Shown here piece by piece: positions 6,630 through 6,903 of a stretch of 6,903 bases of DNA. The position numbers were made by a program, and so were the translations under genes. Location of the stretch: NCBI GenBank assembly GCA_002898915.1, contig BEHO01000059.1:1-6903 (forward strand). Reading direction: 5' to 3'. Origin of the DNA: a bacterium HR12 (GTDB taxonomy: Bacteria; Actinomycetota; UBA4738; HRBIN12). A model generated the notes under the pieces. That model saw nothing but the letters and a program-made list of their open reading frames with translations. It searched no databases and was not told the DNA's origin. The first letter of the stretch is position 1. Each line of letters starts with the position of its first letter.

Positions 6630-6669
6630 CCGGGCATAGGTCGAAAGACCGAAGTGTCCGCATACCCGG
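6630..6669 (+). other. Candidate structured element: GAAA-tetraloop hairpin inside a 5-bp stem
   Basis: GGTC-GAAA-GACC (6639-6650) forms a hairpin with a GNRA tetraloop only when read on the plus strand. An outer stem CCGGG (6630-6634) with CCCGG (6665-6669) encloses it, leaving an internal loop CATA on the left and GAAGTGTCCGCATA on the right. Upstream bases offer competing stems (6614-6619 with 6630-6635; 6621-6625 with 6629-6633). It ends 35 bases before the ATG at 6705. It does not match the c-di-GMP-I riboswitch core I know, and I cannot assign it to a family. GC-rich DNA gives stems by chance, so this is only a candidate. Confidence 0.35.
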
Positions 6670-6693
6670 TCGCGGCCGCTAGGCTCAGCGTCC

Positions 6694-6700
6694 GAGGAGG
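6694..6700 (+). promoter_or_regulatory. Strong ribosome binding site
   Basis: GAGGAGG ends four bases before the ATG at 6705. It is the best Shine-Dalgarno match in the window and fixes the start of the partial gene at the right edge. Confidence 0.7.
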
Positions 6701-6704
6701 CTGG

Positions 6705-6903
6705 ATGGCGGCGAGGCGGAAGGTTCGGTTGCTGCTCGGGGTCCTGGCCGCCGTGCTCGCGCTGTTCGGCATCGGCTCCGCGAGCGCCGGCCTCACGGCC
6801 CGACGGGACCTGCTGGCCGCGCATCGAGCCCTCCAGCAGGGCCGTGCCGCGCTCGCCTCGGGAGACGCCTCGGCGGCCGTCTCGTCCTTCGAGGAGGCCG
6901 AGC
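6705..6903 (+). CDS. Membrane-anchored protein resembling the DUF4012 N-terminus, cut by window edge
   Basis: Sixty-six codons are visible before the window ends. The protein begins MAARRKVRLLLGVLAAVLAL: a positively charged tip, then one hydrophobic helix (about residues 8-28) ending GIGSASAG, which could be a membrane anchor or a signal peptide cleaved after SASA. An Ala/Leu-rich amphipathic helix follows (LTARRDLLAAHRALQQGRAAL, from residue 30), then ASGDASAAVSSFEEAE. This pattern of one membrane helix followed by a helical 'gD...A...F..A' segment is how DUF4012 proteins begin. Those proteins are common beside polysaccharide genes in Actinomycetota. The assignment is by pattern only and needs the rest of the gene. 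It diverges from the sugar transferase gene, which fits a surface-polysaccharide setting. Confidence 0.65.
   Translation, partial: MAARRKVRLLLGVLAAVLALFGIGSASAGLTARRDLLAAHRALQQGRAALASGDASAAVSSFEEAE

Larger units (their letters stand above)
6517..6704. promoter_or_regulatory. Divergent promoter region with three GCATA repeats
   Basis: These 188 bases separate two diverging genes of probable surface-polysaccharide function. GCATA occurs at 6609-6613, 6634-6638 and 6660-6664, spaced 25 and 26 bases. The first and third copies are each followed by CCCGGTC (6615-6621 and 6665-6671). A possible -10 for the sugar transferase gene is TATGCT on the minus strand (6613-6608), which uses the first repeat. 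A possible -10 for the rightward gene is TAGGCT at 6680-6685. Neither has a convincing -35. The repeats could be regulator half-sites or parts of a folded leader. Confidence 0.4.

Noticed and set aside
6630..6669. c-di-GMP-I (GEMM) riboswitch
   Set aside because: The GAAA-capped stem is suggestive, but the conserved core around the second stem, as I know it, is missing. Kept only as an unassigned structured element.

Overview
The window is GC-rich (by eye about 70%), with G/C-ending codons, frequent GTG starts, and long open frames on both strands that are mostly shadows. A stand-alone GuaB3-type IMP dehydrogenase relative next to guaA, a WbaP/GumD-type sugar transferase and a DUF4012-like N-terminus all suggest Actinomycetota, perhaps a deep-branching or uncultured lineage. 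That assignment is inferred; there is no rRNA to test it.

Left part (1-4233, all minus strand, so transcription runs toward position 1): a metal-dependent phosphohydrolase of the alkaline phosphatase superfamily (4233-2839) is coupled by a TGATG overlap to an adenylylsulfate kinase, cysC (2839-2213). Directly after cysC lies a coding-like segment with no usable 5' end (about 2196-1705). It looks like the C-terminal part of a secreted or pilin-like protein. Then come guaB3 (1567-407) and the first 135 codons of guaA (405-1), separated by one base. The last two belong to purine/GMP synthesis. The first two point to sulfonucleotide (PAPS) chemistry or another phosphoryl-transfer step. guaB3 has its own leader with a strong hairpin, so it is probably transcribed separately from the genes upstream.

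Middle (4234-5019): a 104-base divergent intergenic region with a near-perfect 21-base palindrome separates the phosphohydrolase from a small four-helix membrane protein (4338-4736, plus). This converges, three bases apart, on a possible 56-residue helical protein (4910-4740, minus).

Right part (5020-6903): a polyisoprenyl-phosphate hexose-1-phosphate transferase (6516-5020, minus), the first committed enzyme of exopolysaccharide, capsule or O-antigen assembly, diverges from the start of a membrane-anchored protein resembling DUF4012 (from 6705, plus, cut by the window end). The 188 bases between them carry three GCATA repeats 25-26 bases apart and a GAAA-tetraloop hairpin nested inside a 5-bp stem. 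This is the most suggestive unexplained non-coding structure here.

No tRNA, rRNA, CRISPR array, insertion sequence or integrase was seen. Apart from the gene-remnant stretch 1568-2212, which is described below, no stretch over 300 bases lacks a gene.
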